The translations under genes were made by a program, and so were the position numbers. Below the pieces are notes generated by a model, which was not told the origin of the DNA, did not search any database, and saw only the letters and a list, made by a program, of their open reading frames with translations. From Enterococcus pallens ATCC BAA-351 (GTDB taxonomy: Bacteria; Bacillota; Bacilli; Lactobacillales; Enterococcaceae): 64,000 nucleotides of DNA. Shown here piece after piece: positions 45,119 to 53,259 of the stretch. The DNA is taken from contig NZ_ASWD01000001.1 of assembly GCF_000407485.1 (NCBI RefSeq), positions 124,001 to 188,000 on the forward strand. The letters run 5' to 3'. The first letter of the stretch is position 1. Each line of letters begins with the position of its first letter.

Positions 45119-46258
45119 ATGACCGAAAAATATGAGAAAATTTTGACACCGCTTACCTTAACTAATGGTGCTGTATTGAACTATCGAATTGCCATGGCGC
45201 CAATGGTTGCACAGGGATCGAATTCAGACGGGACGGTTTCAGAAAATGATTTGAATTTTTATAGTGAACGCTCGAATGTAGCGGGCATGATTATTACTGG
45301 TGCCGCGACAATTTGTGAGAGAGGTAAGGGCTTTGATAATCAATTGTCAATTTCTGATGACCAGTATCTAGACGGACTCAAAAAGCTTGCGGAAGCTCTA
45401 AAAAAAGACGGCAACAAAGCAATTATTCAACTGTATCATGGAGGCAGGGAAGCAAAATCTAGCTATGAGAGATTTGGAGAGGTAGTTGCTCCCAGTGCGG
45501 TAGAATTTCCCTTTTTACCTTACGTTCCTCGCGAGTTAACCGAAGAAGAAATCCAGAAGATTGTCTCCGATTTTGGGATAGCTGCGAAACGAGCGATGGA
45601 TGCAGGCTTTGACGGAGTAGAGATTCATGGAGCAAATCATTATTTGCTGCAGCAGTTCTTTTCAGCGTATTCCAATCGGCGAGATGATTTTTTGGGGAAT
45701 GATTTAGAATGCCGGATGAATTTTCCTCTGGCGGTAGTAAAAGAAGTGAAACGAGTAGTGAAGGAATATGCCAAACCTGATTTTATTGTGGGTTATCGGT
45801 TTTCCCCTGAGGAGATCCATGAGGATACCGTGGGATATACGGTGGAGGACTCATTACAGCTTATCGACAAAATTGCTGAGCATGAACTGGACTATATTCA
45901 CGTGTCACTCTTTACGAAATATAATGACAAGCCGGCAGGAAAAGAGAAGACCTTTGCTGAATTGACTAAAGAAGTCGTAGGTGATCGTGCTGCAGTTGTG
46001 ATTGTTTCAAATATTTTTTCAGCCGATGATGCGCTGGATGCCTTAAAAATTGCGGACATTGCCGCGATTGGCCGTGAATCGCTATTGGAACCAAAGTTTG
46101 TTGAAAAAATTGCTGCTGGAAAGGCTGACACAATCGTTTCAACTTTGAAGCCTGATCGGGTTGGTGGTCTGCTATTTCCAGAAAAGCTGAAGGAATGGTT
46201 TTTGGAAGAGGGCAGTGCCTTGCCGCCGCTTCCTGGCGATGAATTTCTTAAATCATAA
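45119..46258 (+). CDS. Old-yellow-enzyme-family NADH:flavin oxidoreductase (paralogue 1)
   Basis: The ATG at 45119 follows AAAGAGGGATAGAA; an in-frame start 18 bases upstream is inside that site. The 379-aa FMN TIM-barrel enzyme has YRIAMAPMVAQGSNSDGTVS with the FMN and active-site residues, IIQLYHGGREAKSS with the His pair region, FDGVEIHGANHYLLQQFFSA and SNRRDDFLG. It reduces activated C=C bonds of enones or similar with NAD(P)H. It lacks the C-terminal FAD/NAD domain of 2-enoate and 2,4-dienoyl-CoA reductases. A close relative lies at 49.6 kb and the broken C-terminus of a third, longer family member at 59.3 kb. Confidence 0.92.
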   Translation: MTEKYEKILTPLTLTNGAVLNYRIAMAPMVAQGSNSDGTVSENDLNFYSERSNVAGMIITGAATICERGKGFDNQLSISDDQYLDGLKKLAEALKKDGNKAIIQLYHGGREAKSSYERFGEVVAPSAVEFPFLPYVPRELTEEEIQKIVSDFGIAAKRAMDAGFDGVEIHGANHYLLQQFFSAYSNRRDDFLGNDLECRMNFPLAVVKEVKRVVKEYAKPDFIVGYRFSPEEIHEDTVGYTVEDSLQLIDKIAEHELDYIHVSLFTKYNDKPAGKEKTFAELTKEVVGDRAAVVIVSNIFSADDALDALKIADIAAIGRESLLEPKFVEKIAAGKADTIVSTLKPDRVGGLLFPEKLKEWFLEEGSALPPLPGDEFLKS

Positions 46259-46260
46259 AG

Positions 46261-46291
46261 AAAATGCTCTCGAAATGATCGAGAGCATTTT
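46261..46291. terminator. Bidirectional terminator
   Basis: AAAATGCTCTCG pairs with CGAGAGCATTTT around AAATGAT. Confidence 0.85.
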
Positions 46292-46493
46292 AGCTGTTTC
46301 GGCCAAACAGCAAGACAAAAAGAACCATGTACAGTACAGCTATTTCAAAAATTGCAAAAAGCAAAATTAAAAACAGCTGAATCATTCGTTTTCCTTTGAA
46401 AGATTTGAGTGCGCCAATTAAGACTAGTACTGGTGCGATTGCGAATAGAATAAGTGGAAAGATGAAAAAATTTCCTCCAAGCGAGTTGAACAT
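46290..46493 (-). CDS. Small two-helix membrane protein (67 aa)
   Basis: AAAGGAGGACCCAA precedes the minus-strand ATG. The product has two transmembrane helices (about 9-30 and 38-62) split by a basic loop SFKGKRM, and a short FGRNS tail. No family was recognised. It lies between OsmC and OYE genes and shares the bidirectional terminator with the latter. Confidence 0.65.
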   Translation of the reverse strand: MFNSLGGNFFIFPLILFAIAPVLVLIGALKSFKGKRMIQLFLILLFAIFEIAVLYMVLFVLLFGRNS

Positions 46494-46540
46494 TTGGGTC
46501 CTCCTTTAAGGATAGTCTTAAGTGGCTTTTGTACATGAGA

Positions 46541-46987
46541 TCAGCTCGCTGAATGAAAGGAAAGGTGTGTCTCCATTTCTGGCGAATTGACTATTGTATC
46601 CTTCACCGGACAGGTCCGTTCAATAAAGTTGATAAACTCCTCAATTTCCGCTTGTGAATTATCGGCTTCGATAGTATAGTTCGTAATAATTTTTGAAAAA
46701 CCCACCTTCACGTTTGGTTTGCCCTTCAACCGGTCAGAATCAATCTCACCCAAGAGTTCAACTTTCATGGTTTTCAGCTGAATATGATGTGTTTGATAGA
46801 AAAACCGAGCTACCATCATTTTGCAGGCGCCTAATGAGCAGAGCAGTGCTTCTAAGGGATTCATAGCCTGATTGGTACCACCTACGTTCTCAGGTTCATC
46901 AATTAGAAATTCAAATCCACGGGATGAGCATTTCAGCTGCAAGCCACCTACTGATTCTACTTCTGCTTTTAAAATTTGCTTTGTCAT
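46541..46987 (-). CDS. OsmC/OhrA-family peroxidase-like protein
   Basis: The 148-aa protein has the two conserved cysteines of the OsmC family, in LLCSLGACKMMVARF near residue 50 and RTCPVKDT near 130, which reduce organic hydroperoxides. The first motif reads as in the YhfA-like branch, whose peroxidase activity is less certain. AGGAGGAAGAAA precedes the minus-strand ATG. It diverges from the FNT channel gene. Confidence 0.87.
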   Translation of the reverse strand: MTKQILKAEVESVGGLQLKCSSRGFEFLIDEPENVGGTNQAMNPLEALLCSLGACKMMVARFFYQTHHIQLKTMKVELLGEIDSDRLKGKPNVKVGFSKIITNYTIEADNSQAEIEEFINFIERTCPVKDTIVNSPEMETHLSFHSAS

Positions 46988-47075
46988 TTTCTTCCTCCTA
47001 GCCGTTTTTCTTAATCATACCGCGTTCATTAACATGTTAAAAGAGTATCATGATAAAAGATTAATGAAAAAGAAG

Positions 47076-47104
47076 TTGAAAACACACTGAAAATAATGTA
47101 TGAT
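47076..47104 (+). promoter_or_regulatory. Promoter of the FNT gene
   Basis: TTGAAA (47076-47081), 17-bp spacer, TATGAT (47099-47104). A perfect palindrome TTAACATGTTAA lies at 47029-47040, between this promoter and the divergent osmC gene. Confidence 0.6.
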
Positions 47105-47146
47105 AAGTGCAATTATGCCCTTAACTTAGGAGAAGGAAGGAAACAA

Positions 47147-48019
47147 ATGAAGTCAAATTTAACAATGGAAATAGATGAGGAAGCGATGGAAAATTCAAAA
47201 TCGAATGCGCCATCTCAAACTGTTGTGAAATATTTCCCATTAATGAGTCAATTAGATAAGTCAATTAAAAAGAAAAAAGAACTGTTGGATAACAGCTTTC
47301 CGCGTTATGCGGTTCGTTCCATGTTTGCTTGTTTGTTTTTAGCATTGGGAACAGCGATTGCTTTTTATATTGCTATCCGTACACAGGAAGCTATTCCTGG
47401 TTTGGAAAAAATGAGCTATGCTTTTATGTTCAGCTGGTCCTTGGTAATGATCCTATTTATGAATGCGGAGCTTGGAACTTCTAACATGTTGTACATGACG
47501 GTTGGCGTTTATCGCAAAAAGATTTCCGTCAGCTTTGCAGCGAAATTATTGTTTACTTGTATCTTGTTCAATTTAATCGGTGGTGTGCTTTGCGGGTATT
47601 TATTGTCATTGACGGCACCGTTTAGCCATCTAGAAGCTGGCAATTATATGTTTACGGGAATTGCCAGTAAATTAGCTAAACCGACTGTTCAAATTTTAGT
47701 TGAAGGTATGTTTGCTAACATCGTAGTAAATACGGCTGTCTTAGTCAGCATGCGCATGAAGGACGACGCTGGTAAAGTTATGGCGATTATTTTCATCATC
47801 TTTATCTTTGCTTTCTTAGGCTATGAGCACGTTATTGCTAATTTCCCTGCTTTTTCATTGGCTTACTTTGCTTCTCATGGCACCATTGAAGGAATGAATG
47901 CAGCAAGTGTCCTGCACAACTTGTTCTTTACGCTAATCGGCAACTTTATCGGTGGCGGATTGGTCATGGGACTAGGCTATGCTTGGTTAAATAAAACTGA
48001 AACTTCATATGTTGATTAA
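47147..48019 (+). CDS. Formate/nitrite transporter (FNT) family channel
   Basis: The start at 47147 follows GGAGAAGGAAGGAAACAA; 17 in-frame codons upstream are discounted. The 290-aa protein has a polar N-terminus and six transmembrane helices with FNT marks, including MNAELGTSNMLYMTVGVYRK in place of the usual AELFTGN loop and IASKLAKPTVQILVEGMFANIVVNTAV. FNT pentamers pass formate, nitrite, lactate or hydrosulfide. The changed loop makes the substrate uncertain. It is monocistronic with a strong terminator. Confidence 0.85.
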   Translation: MKSNLTMEIDEEAMENSKSNAPSQTVVKYFPLMSQLDKSIKKKKELLDNSFPRYAVRSMFACLFLALGTAIAFYIAIRTQEAIPGLEKMSYAFMFSWSLVMILFMNAELGTSNMLYMTVGVYRKKISVSFAAKLLFTCILFNLIGGVLCGYLLSLTAPFSHLEAGNYMFTGIASKLAKPTVQILVEGMFANIVVNTAVLVSMRMKDDAGKVMAIIFIIFIFAFLGYEHVIANFPAFSLAYFASHGTIEGMNAASVLHNLFFTLIGNFIGGGLVMGLGYAWLNKTETSYVD

Positions 48020-48043
48020 ACACTGCTTCGGCGGTGTTTTTTT
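48018..48043 (+). terminator. Terminator of the FNT gene
   Basis: AACACTGC pairs with GCGGTGTT around TTCG, followed by TTTTT. The following 240 bases to 48286 hold no supported gene. Confidence 0.85.
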
Positions 48044-48286
48044 CTTGCTTAATGGTCATTTTGTGACATACGGTAAACCTGTCTCCATCAGCAATAAATT
48101 CTTGCGGTCAAGAGATGGTTGTGGTTAACTGGTAAATGGAAGAATTTTTTGTTTTAAGGGAAGTATAGGAGCTGACTCTACTTTTCGAAGTCTAAAGACA
48201 GTTTAGTAAAATAGTGCTTGTAGCGAAACGCATGCTCTGTTTTTCAAGGAAAAATGAGTACCTTAAATACATAGTAGGAGGAAATT

Positions 48287-49099
48287 ATGTCAGTAAAATT
48301 AGTTGCCATTGACATGGATGGCACATTATTAAATGAACGAGGCGAATTATCGCCCGCGGTAGTTGAGAGTGTAAAAAAAGCCCGAAAGACAGGTGCGTAT
48401 ATCGTTATTTGTACGGGGCGTCCTTTATCTGGAGCGCTAGAACAGCTAGCAGATTTAGATTTATTGTCAATGGATGATTATGTAATTTCTTATAATGGCA
48501 GCTTAGTCTTAAACACCAACACTTGGGACGTTGTCTTGCAGCATGGCCTAACGCGAGATGACTATTTGTATTTTGATATGCTGGCACGTAAAATTGGGGT
48601 CCACATTCATACAGTTAGTCGTGATGCAATCTATACTTCAAACCGTGATATTAGCCGCTATTCAGTAAATGAAGCGCATATGGTGAATCTTCCGTTGAAG
48701 TACCGGACACCAGAAGAAATTGCAAATGAGGTAACACCAGTTAAGTTAATGATGATTGATGAACCAGAAATTTTGGAGGCATCAATCAAGAAAATTCCTC
48801 AGCACCTATTTGAAGAATACACCTTGGTAACCAGCTCGCCTTACTATTTAGAAATCTTAAATAAAGATGCCAGCAAAGGTTCTGCAGTTCGAGAATTAGC
48901 TGCTCATTTAGGCATCGAGCAAGAAGAGGTTATGGCCATTGGTGATGCAGAGAATGATATATCCATGCTTAAATTCGCAGGTGTCTCAGTAGCCATGGGC
49001 AATGCCACACCAGAGGTTAAGGCTGCTGCTAAATTTGAAGTAGCTTCTAACCAGGAAGACGGTGTAAAAGAAGCTTTAGAGCGCTGGGTTTTGCAATAG
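48287..49099 (+). CDS. Cof-type HAD-family phosphatase (YidA-like)
   Basis: The 270-aa enzyme has the HAD motifs: Asp8-x-Asp10 in AIDMDGTLLNERGELSPAV, the Thr/Ser motif in YIVICTGRPLSGA, a C2-type cap domain in the middle, the Lys in LNKDASKGSAVREL, and AIGDAENDISMLKFAGVSVA. Such enzymes dephosphorylate sugar phosphates and other small phosphates. AGGAGGAAATT lies before the start. It probably has a transcript shared with the HesB-like gene 68 bases downstream. Confidence 0.92.
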   Translation: MSVKLVAIDMDGTLLNERGELSPAVVESVKKARKTGAYIVICTGRPLSGALEQLADLDLLSMDDYVISYNGSLVLNTNTWDVVLQHGLTRDDYLYFDMLARKIGVHIHTVSRDAIYTSNRDISRYSVNEAHMVNLPLKYRTPEEIANEVTPVKLMMIDEPEILEASIKKIPQHLFEEYTLVTSSPYYLEILNKDASKGSAVRELAAHLGIEQEEVMAIGDAENDISMLKFAGVSVAMGNATPEVKAAAKFEVASNQEDGVKEALERWVLQ

Positions 49100-49167
49100 G
49101 CTGTTGAGCAGATTAGTTTCGTCTCTTTTTTCTACGGGGTATACTTCTAGAAGAGGAGGAGATAGTA

Positions 49168-49506
49168 ATGAAATTAATCGTTCGCGATCAAGCAGCAAAA
49201 GCTTTAGCAGGTAAACTTGGTTCCAATGAAGAATTTATTTTGGCACTGAACGACGGGTCCAATCAATTCTCAACCGTTGGCGGCTCTTGTACCGTCGGAG
49301 ATAAATTCCAGATTATCCCTACTGAAGGTCCAACAGGCCAGTTTCAAGAGGTATTGGACAGTGATCGTTTTAAAGTATATATTTCCGATGAAGAAAAAGT
49401 CTTTTTAGGAAATGAGGTCATTATCGATTTTAACGAACGGCTGAATACTTTCTCTTTGAAGAATGAAAGCGGCACGTTAGATCCGAATATTTTATTGAAG
49501 AATTAG
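49168..49506 (+). CDS. HesB/Fe-S biosynthesis-family-like protein without cysteines of IscA type
   Basis: The 112-aa protein resembles the small iron-sulfur biosynthesis (HesB-like) proteins of Lactobacillales: KLIVRDQAAKALAGKL at the start and KVYISDEEKVFLGNEVIIDF in the middle. The C-terminal Cys-x-Cys of real A-type carriers is missing; the one Cys is in GGSCTVGDKF. A role as a scaffold is therefore doubtful. GAGGAGGAGATAGT gives the start. Confidence 0.75.
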   Translation: MKLIVRDQAAKALAGKLGSNEEFILALNDGSNQFSTVGGSCTVGDKFQIIPTEGPTGQFQEVLDSDRFKVYISDEEKVFLGNEVIIDFNERLNTFSLKNESGTLDPNILLKN

Positions 49507-49515
49507 CTTATCAAA

Positions 49516-49550
49516 GCAATCCTGTGAATCGATCACAGGGTTGCTTTTTT
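49516..49550 (+). terminator. Terminator after the HesB-like gene
   Basis: GCAATCCTGTGA pairs with TCACAGGGTTGC, followed by TTTTTT. Confidence 0.85.
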
Positions 49551-49603
49551 CACCCTTCTTTTTCTGTTGTGTGCTATTCTTAAAAGAAAAAGGAGTGGAA
49601 GCA

Positions 49604-50707
49604 ATGACTAAATTAATCGAACCGTTGACATTCAAACGCGGCTTAGTTTTGAAGAATCGCGTGTTTATGGCCCCAATGACTACTAAAATGAGTTTTTATG
49701 ATGGCGTCGTTACCCAAGATGAAATTGAGTATTATAGTATGCGAGCTGGTGAAATTGGAGCAGTTATTACTGGTGCAGCCAATGTCCAGGAAGACGGCAA
49801 GGGATGGGAAGGTGAACTGGGCGTTTACGATGATAAATTCATTCCGGGATTGGCTAAGCTGGCGTCAGGCATAAAACGTAATGGTACCAAGGCTATTCTT
49901 CAAATTTTTCACGGCGGTCGTATGACAAATAGTCAGGTTTTACGAGGAGTCCAACCGGTTTCTGCTAGTGCGGTGGCAGCTGAACGGCCAAATGCTGAAG
50001 TGCCGCGCGCGATGGAAAGTGAAGAAGTGGTAGCATTAATCAGTAATTTCGCCGCCGCTACCAAACGAGCAATTGCTGCTGGCTTTGATGGGGTAGAGTT
50101 GCATGGAGCTAACACCTATTTAATTCAACAATTCTTCTCTCCACATTCTAATAGACGTGAGGATGAATGGGGTGGCAGTCTAGAAAAAAGATTCCATTTT
50201 GTAGAAGAATTGGTGAAAGCAGTGACTGCTGTAGTGGATGAATCCGGAGCTGATGGATTTATCGTTGGTTATCGTTTTTCTCCGGAAGAATATGAAACAC
50301 CGGGAATTCGTTTTGAAGATACTTTGTATTTAGTAGATCATTTAGCAGATATGCCGTTGGATTATCTGCACATTTCCTTAAATCAAGCAGATAAGCGTTC
50401 AGCTAGTGAGGATTATCAAGAGAAATCAATGATGGCTTATGTTTATGAAAAGCTTGCTGGACGTTTGCCGTTGATCGGTGTCGGGGATGTACGAACGGGT
50501 CAAGACGCGGAAGAAATCTTGGCTAAAGCTGATGGCGTAGCTATAGGTAAAGCTTTGTTGATGGACCCGAACTGGTTGCCGAAGGCGGTCAATGGGCAAG
50601 AAGAGTTGATTCGTCAGGAGCTTTCACGCTTTGATTGTGATGAATTGAAGATCAGTAATGGTGTCTGGGGCTTTTTAGAAAGCATGATGCCTGAGCGCCT
50701 ACATTAA
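49604..50707 (+). CDS. Old-yellow-enzyme-family NADH:flavin oxidoreductase (paralogue 2)
   Basis: The ATG at 49604 follows AAAAGGAGTGGAAGCA; 21 in-frame codons before it overlap the terminator of the previous gene. The 367-aa FMN enzyme parallels paralogue 1 at 45.1 kb: RVFMAPMTTKMSFYDGVVTQ, ILQIFHGGRMTNSQ, FDGVELHGANTYLIQQFFSP and HSNRREDEWGG. The last motif is the common family form, in contrast to DDFLGND in paralogue 1. The two proteins probably act on different alkenes. The trp operon starts 30 bases downstream with its own promoter. Confidence 0.92.
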   Translation: MTKLIEPLTFKRGLVLKNRVFMAPMTTKMSFYDGVVTQDEIEYYSMRAGEIGAVITGAANVQEDGKGWEGELGVYDDKFIPGLAKLASGIKRNGTKAILQIFHGGRMTNSQVLRGVQPVSASAVAAERPNAEVPRAMESEEVVALISNFAAATKRAIAAGFDGVELHGANTYLIQQFFSPHSNRREDEWGGSLEKRFHFVEELVKAVTAVVDESGADGFIVGYRFSPEEYETPGIRFEDTLYLVDHLADMPLDYLHISLNQADKRSASEDYQEKSMMAYVYEKLAGRLPLIGVGDVRTGQDAEEILAKADGVAIGKALLMDPNWLPKAVNGQEELIRQELSRFDCDELKISNGVWGFLESMMPERLH

Positions 50708-50736
50708 AAAAATCTAAACTTTTTTTCATAAAAGTG

Positions 50737-50765
50737 TTGACTCTTTTAATAAACAAGCGTATTAT
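50737..50765 (+). promoter_or_regulatory. Promoter of the trp operon
   Basis: TTGACT (50737-50742), 17-bp spacer, TATTAT (50760-50765), about 25 bases before the first T-box. Confidence 0.8.
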
Positions 50766-50785
50766 TTTAAAAAAATACAGGTTAG

Positions 50786-51036
50786 ACAAAAGAGTAGTAA
50801 CATGATTTTCTCTTTTCAGAGAGCTGATGGTGCTGTGAATCAGTAAGGAAAATGATGCGAATGGACTTTTGAACCGAGATTTTGAAGCTCAGTAGGAATC
50901 TCCGGGAACTCCCGTTACAGAGAAAGGCTGTTGTTAGACAGCTGATAGAGAGATGCTTTTTAAGCATATATTGAGGTGGCACCGTGGATTAACCGCCCTC
51001 AAGTTGGACATTCGTCTGACTTGGGGGCTTTTTTTA
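50786..51036 (+). ncRNA. T-box riboswitch 1, tryptophan (UGG)
   Basis: The leader has a long stem I with the specifier TGG at 50862-50864 (GCGAATGGAC), the AGTAGGA-type element near 50891, the T-box sequence TGAGGTGGCACCGTGG at 50972-50987, and a terminator hairpin GCCCTCAAGT/ACTTGGGGGC (50994-51027) with a T-run. Uncharged tRNA-Trp is expected to stabilise the antiterminator and let transcription proceed into trp. Confidence 0.92.
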
Positions 51037-51054
51037 TGAATAAAAATCAGAAAC

Positions 51055-51309
51055 AAGAGAAGTAATTTGGAAAACGAAAAGATACAGAAAGCTTCCGCCG
51101 ATGAGAATGAAGCGCTTTTCACCAAATGAATGGGCTTGTTGGAGCATCCTTGAACAAGAGTAGGGGATGACGGGAACTCCCGTTATAGAGGAAGAATGTT
51201 GTTGGACATTCGAGAGAGACATGCTTTTTTAAGCATATGTTGAGGTGGTACCGTGCAAATTGCGCCCTCAAGCTGGATGATTGTGTTCAGCTTGGGGGCT
51301 TTTTTCTTT
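51055..51309 (+). ncRNA. T-box riboswitch 2, tryptophan (UGG), in tandem
   Basis: A second, complete-looking T-box follows: specifier TGG at 51131-51133 (ATGAATGGGC), GAGTAGGGG near 51158, T-box sequence TGAGGTGGTACCGTGC at 51241-51256, and a terminator GCCCTCAAGCTG/CAGCTTGGGGGC (51263-51300) plus T-run. Its 3' half is close to T-box 1 in sequence, while its stem I has diverged more, which suggests an old duplication. The trpE start is 25 bases downstream. Confidence 0.9.
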
Positions 51310-51325
51310 TGAAAGGGATGAAAAA

Positions 51326-52687
51326 ATGAAGATTGTAAAAAAATTAAGTGCTGATTGTTTAACGCCAGTGTCTTTATACTTCCGCTTGAGCGGGGAGTCA
51401 AAGTGTTTGTTAGAAAGTATTCCGAGAGATTCTGAAAGCAACCGGTACTCTCTGTTAGCTTTTAATCCGGTCCATCATATCCAGTTTCAGGCGGAGGAAT
51501 TTCAAATCGATCAAACCCGATATACCTGCACCGATCCGTTGAAGGAATTAGAGAAATATGTGCTAAAAGAAGAGCGAATCGAGGGGCTGCCCTTTGAAGG
51601 TGGAGCAATTGGTTATGTTGGTTACGATATTGCGGCCCTTTATGAAGATTTAGGTCAGATTCCAGCGGATGCGTTGGAGCTGCCGGATATGCAGTTTTAC
51701 TTGTTTGAAACCTTTGTAATTTATGATCACCAAAAGCAAACATTGAATATTGTTGCGAGTGATCTATACAGTCAGTGTGGGGAAGCTCAGCTGCAGCAGC
51801 GAATTAACAAAATTGAGGAAGAAATCTTTACCCTTAAAGAAAGTGAGAATGCTCCGTTAGAACCGATCAAGCTAAGCTTTACCAGCAATTTTACCCAAGC
51901 AGAATATGAAGCAGTAGTGGAAAAGGCTAAACAATATATTCGTGAAGGCGATTTGTTTCAGGTGGTTCCTTCGCAGCGCTTATCAGCAGATTTTCCTGTT
52001 GATCCGTTTCATTATTACCGTCACTTGCGGGTAACCAACCCTTCAGCCTATCTCTATTATCTGCCATTTCCAGATGTTACCGTAATCGGCAGTTCGCCTG
52101 AAAGTTTGGTACGAGTTAAGGGGGACACGGTTACAACCAATCCGATTGCAGGGACACGTCGACGAGGATTAAACGACAGCGAAGACGATCATTTAGCCGA
52201 AGAATTGATTAATGACGAAAAAGAAATAGCCGAGCATCAAATGCTGATTGATCTTGGTCGCAACGATATCGGCCGGGTAGCTGAAATTGGCAGTGTCCAT
52301 GTTCCACTATTTATGACGATTGAGCGGTATCGTTTCGTGATGCACATCGTGTCTTTAGTCGAAGGAAAACTGCGCTCAGACAAAACAGCGATGGACGCGT
52401 TGAAATCTACGTTACCTGCTGGAACAGTCAGCGGCGCACCAAAAATTCGAGCGATGACTCGAATTTATGAATGGGAGCCTGTTAAGCGTTCCATCTATGC
52501 TGGAGCGGTTGGGTATCTATCTTGTGACAACCAAGCCGACTTTGCCATTGCGATTCGCACGATGGTTGTTAAGGACAAAAAAGCTTATGTTCAGGCTGGC
52601 GGCGGAGTCGTCTATGATTCCGACCCGACGAGTGAATATATGGAGACACTGCAAAAAGCCAATGCATTACTGGAGGTAGGAAAATGA
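51326..52687 (+). CDS. trpE: Anthranilate synthase component I
   Basis: The ATG at 51326 follows GAAAGGGATGAAAA; 15 upstream codons lie in the T-box terminator. The 453-aa protein makes anthranilate from chorismate with ammonia supplied by TrpG. The chorismate-binding domain covers about 190-450, with QVVPSQRLSADFP, GTRRRGLNDSEDDHLAEELI, DLGRNDIGRVAEIGSV and STLPAGTVSGAPKIRAM. The N-terminal feedback region carries an LLES motif for Trp binding (KCLLESIPRDSE). It overlaps trpG by four bases. Confidence 0.96.
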   Translation: MKIVKKLSADCLTPVSLYFRLSGESKCLLESIPRDSESNRYSLLAFNPVHHIQFQAEEFQIDQTRYTCTDPLKELEKYVLKEERIEGLPFEGGAIGYVGYDIAALYEDLGQIPADALELPDMQFYLFETFVIYDHQKQTLNIVASDLYSQCGEAQLQQRINKIEEEIFTLKESENAPLEPIKLSFTSNFTQAEYEAVVEKAKQYIREGDLFQVVPSQRLSADFPVDPFHYYRHLRVTNPSAYLYYLPFPDVTVIGSSPESLVRVKGDTVTTNPIAGTRRRGLNDSEDDHLAEELINDEKEIAEHQMLIDLGRNDIGRVAEIGSVHVPLFMTIERYRFVMHIVSLVEGKLRSDKTAMDALKSTLPAGTVSGAPKIRAMTRIYEWEPVKRSIYAGAVGYLSCDNQADFAIAIRTMVVKDKKAYVQAGGGVVYDSDPTSEYMETLQKANALLEVGK

Positions 52688-53259
52688 TCTTATTAATTGA
52701 TAATTATGATTCGTTTACGTATAACTTGGTTCACCAATTTGACGATGATTTGGTAGTTGTCCGAAATGATGCAGCAGATTTGTTCCAGCTGGCAGAAGAG
52801 GCTGATGGAATTGTTCTTTCGCCGGGACCAGGTAAACCAGCTGATGCGGGATTAATGGAAGAAGTGATTCGCCGCTTTTATCGGGACAAACCGATTCTTG
52901 GTATTTGCTTAGGTCATCAGGCAATCGGTGAAGTTTTCGGCGGGAAAGTAGTAGCCGCACCTCAAATTATGCACGGCAAACGATCAACGATCTTTTTTAA
53001 AGCTAAGGGGTGTTTCAAAGAGATTCAAACCCCGCTGGAGGTCATGCGCTATCATTCTTTGATTGTCGCAAAAGAAAATTTCCCAGAGGCATTAGAAATC
53101 GTTGCAGAATGCGACGATTGCATCATGGCTTTACAACATAAAAAATATCCCGTTTACGGGCTGCAATTTCATCCAGAATCGATTGGAACTGAAAAGGGTC
53201 AACAGCTGATTGATCAATTTATAAAGGAAGTAGGGAAAAAGCATGCAAAAATTATTTGA
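52684..53259 (+). CDS. trpG: Anthranilate synthase component II (glutamine amidotransferase)
   Basis: The 191-aa class I glutamine amidotransferase supplies ammonia to TrpE. The nucleophile is Cys75 in LGICLGHQAIGE, the His-Glu of the triad is in LQFHPESIGTEKG, and LIDNYDSFTYNLV starts the domain. The ATG overlaps trpE (ATGA). No p-aminobenzoate gene is present nearby, but TrpG proteins of this type often serve both pathways. Its 3' end overlaps trpD by 17 bases. Confidence 0.95.
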   Translation: MILLIDNYDSFTYNLVHQFDDDLVVVRNDAADLFQLAEEADGIVLSPGPGKPADAGLMEEVIRRFYRDKPILGICLGHQAIGEVFGGKVVAAPQIMHGKRSTIFFKAKGCFKEIQTPLEVMRYHSLIVAKENFPEALEIVAECDDCIMALQHKKYPVYGLQFHPESIGTEKGQQLIDQFIKEVGKKHAKII

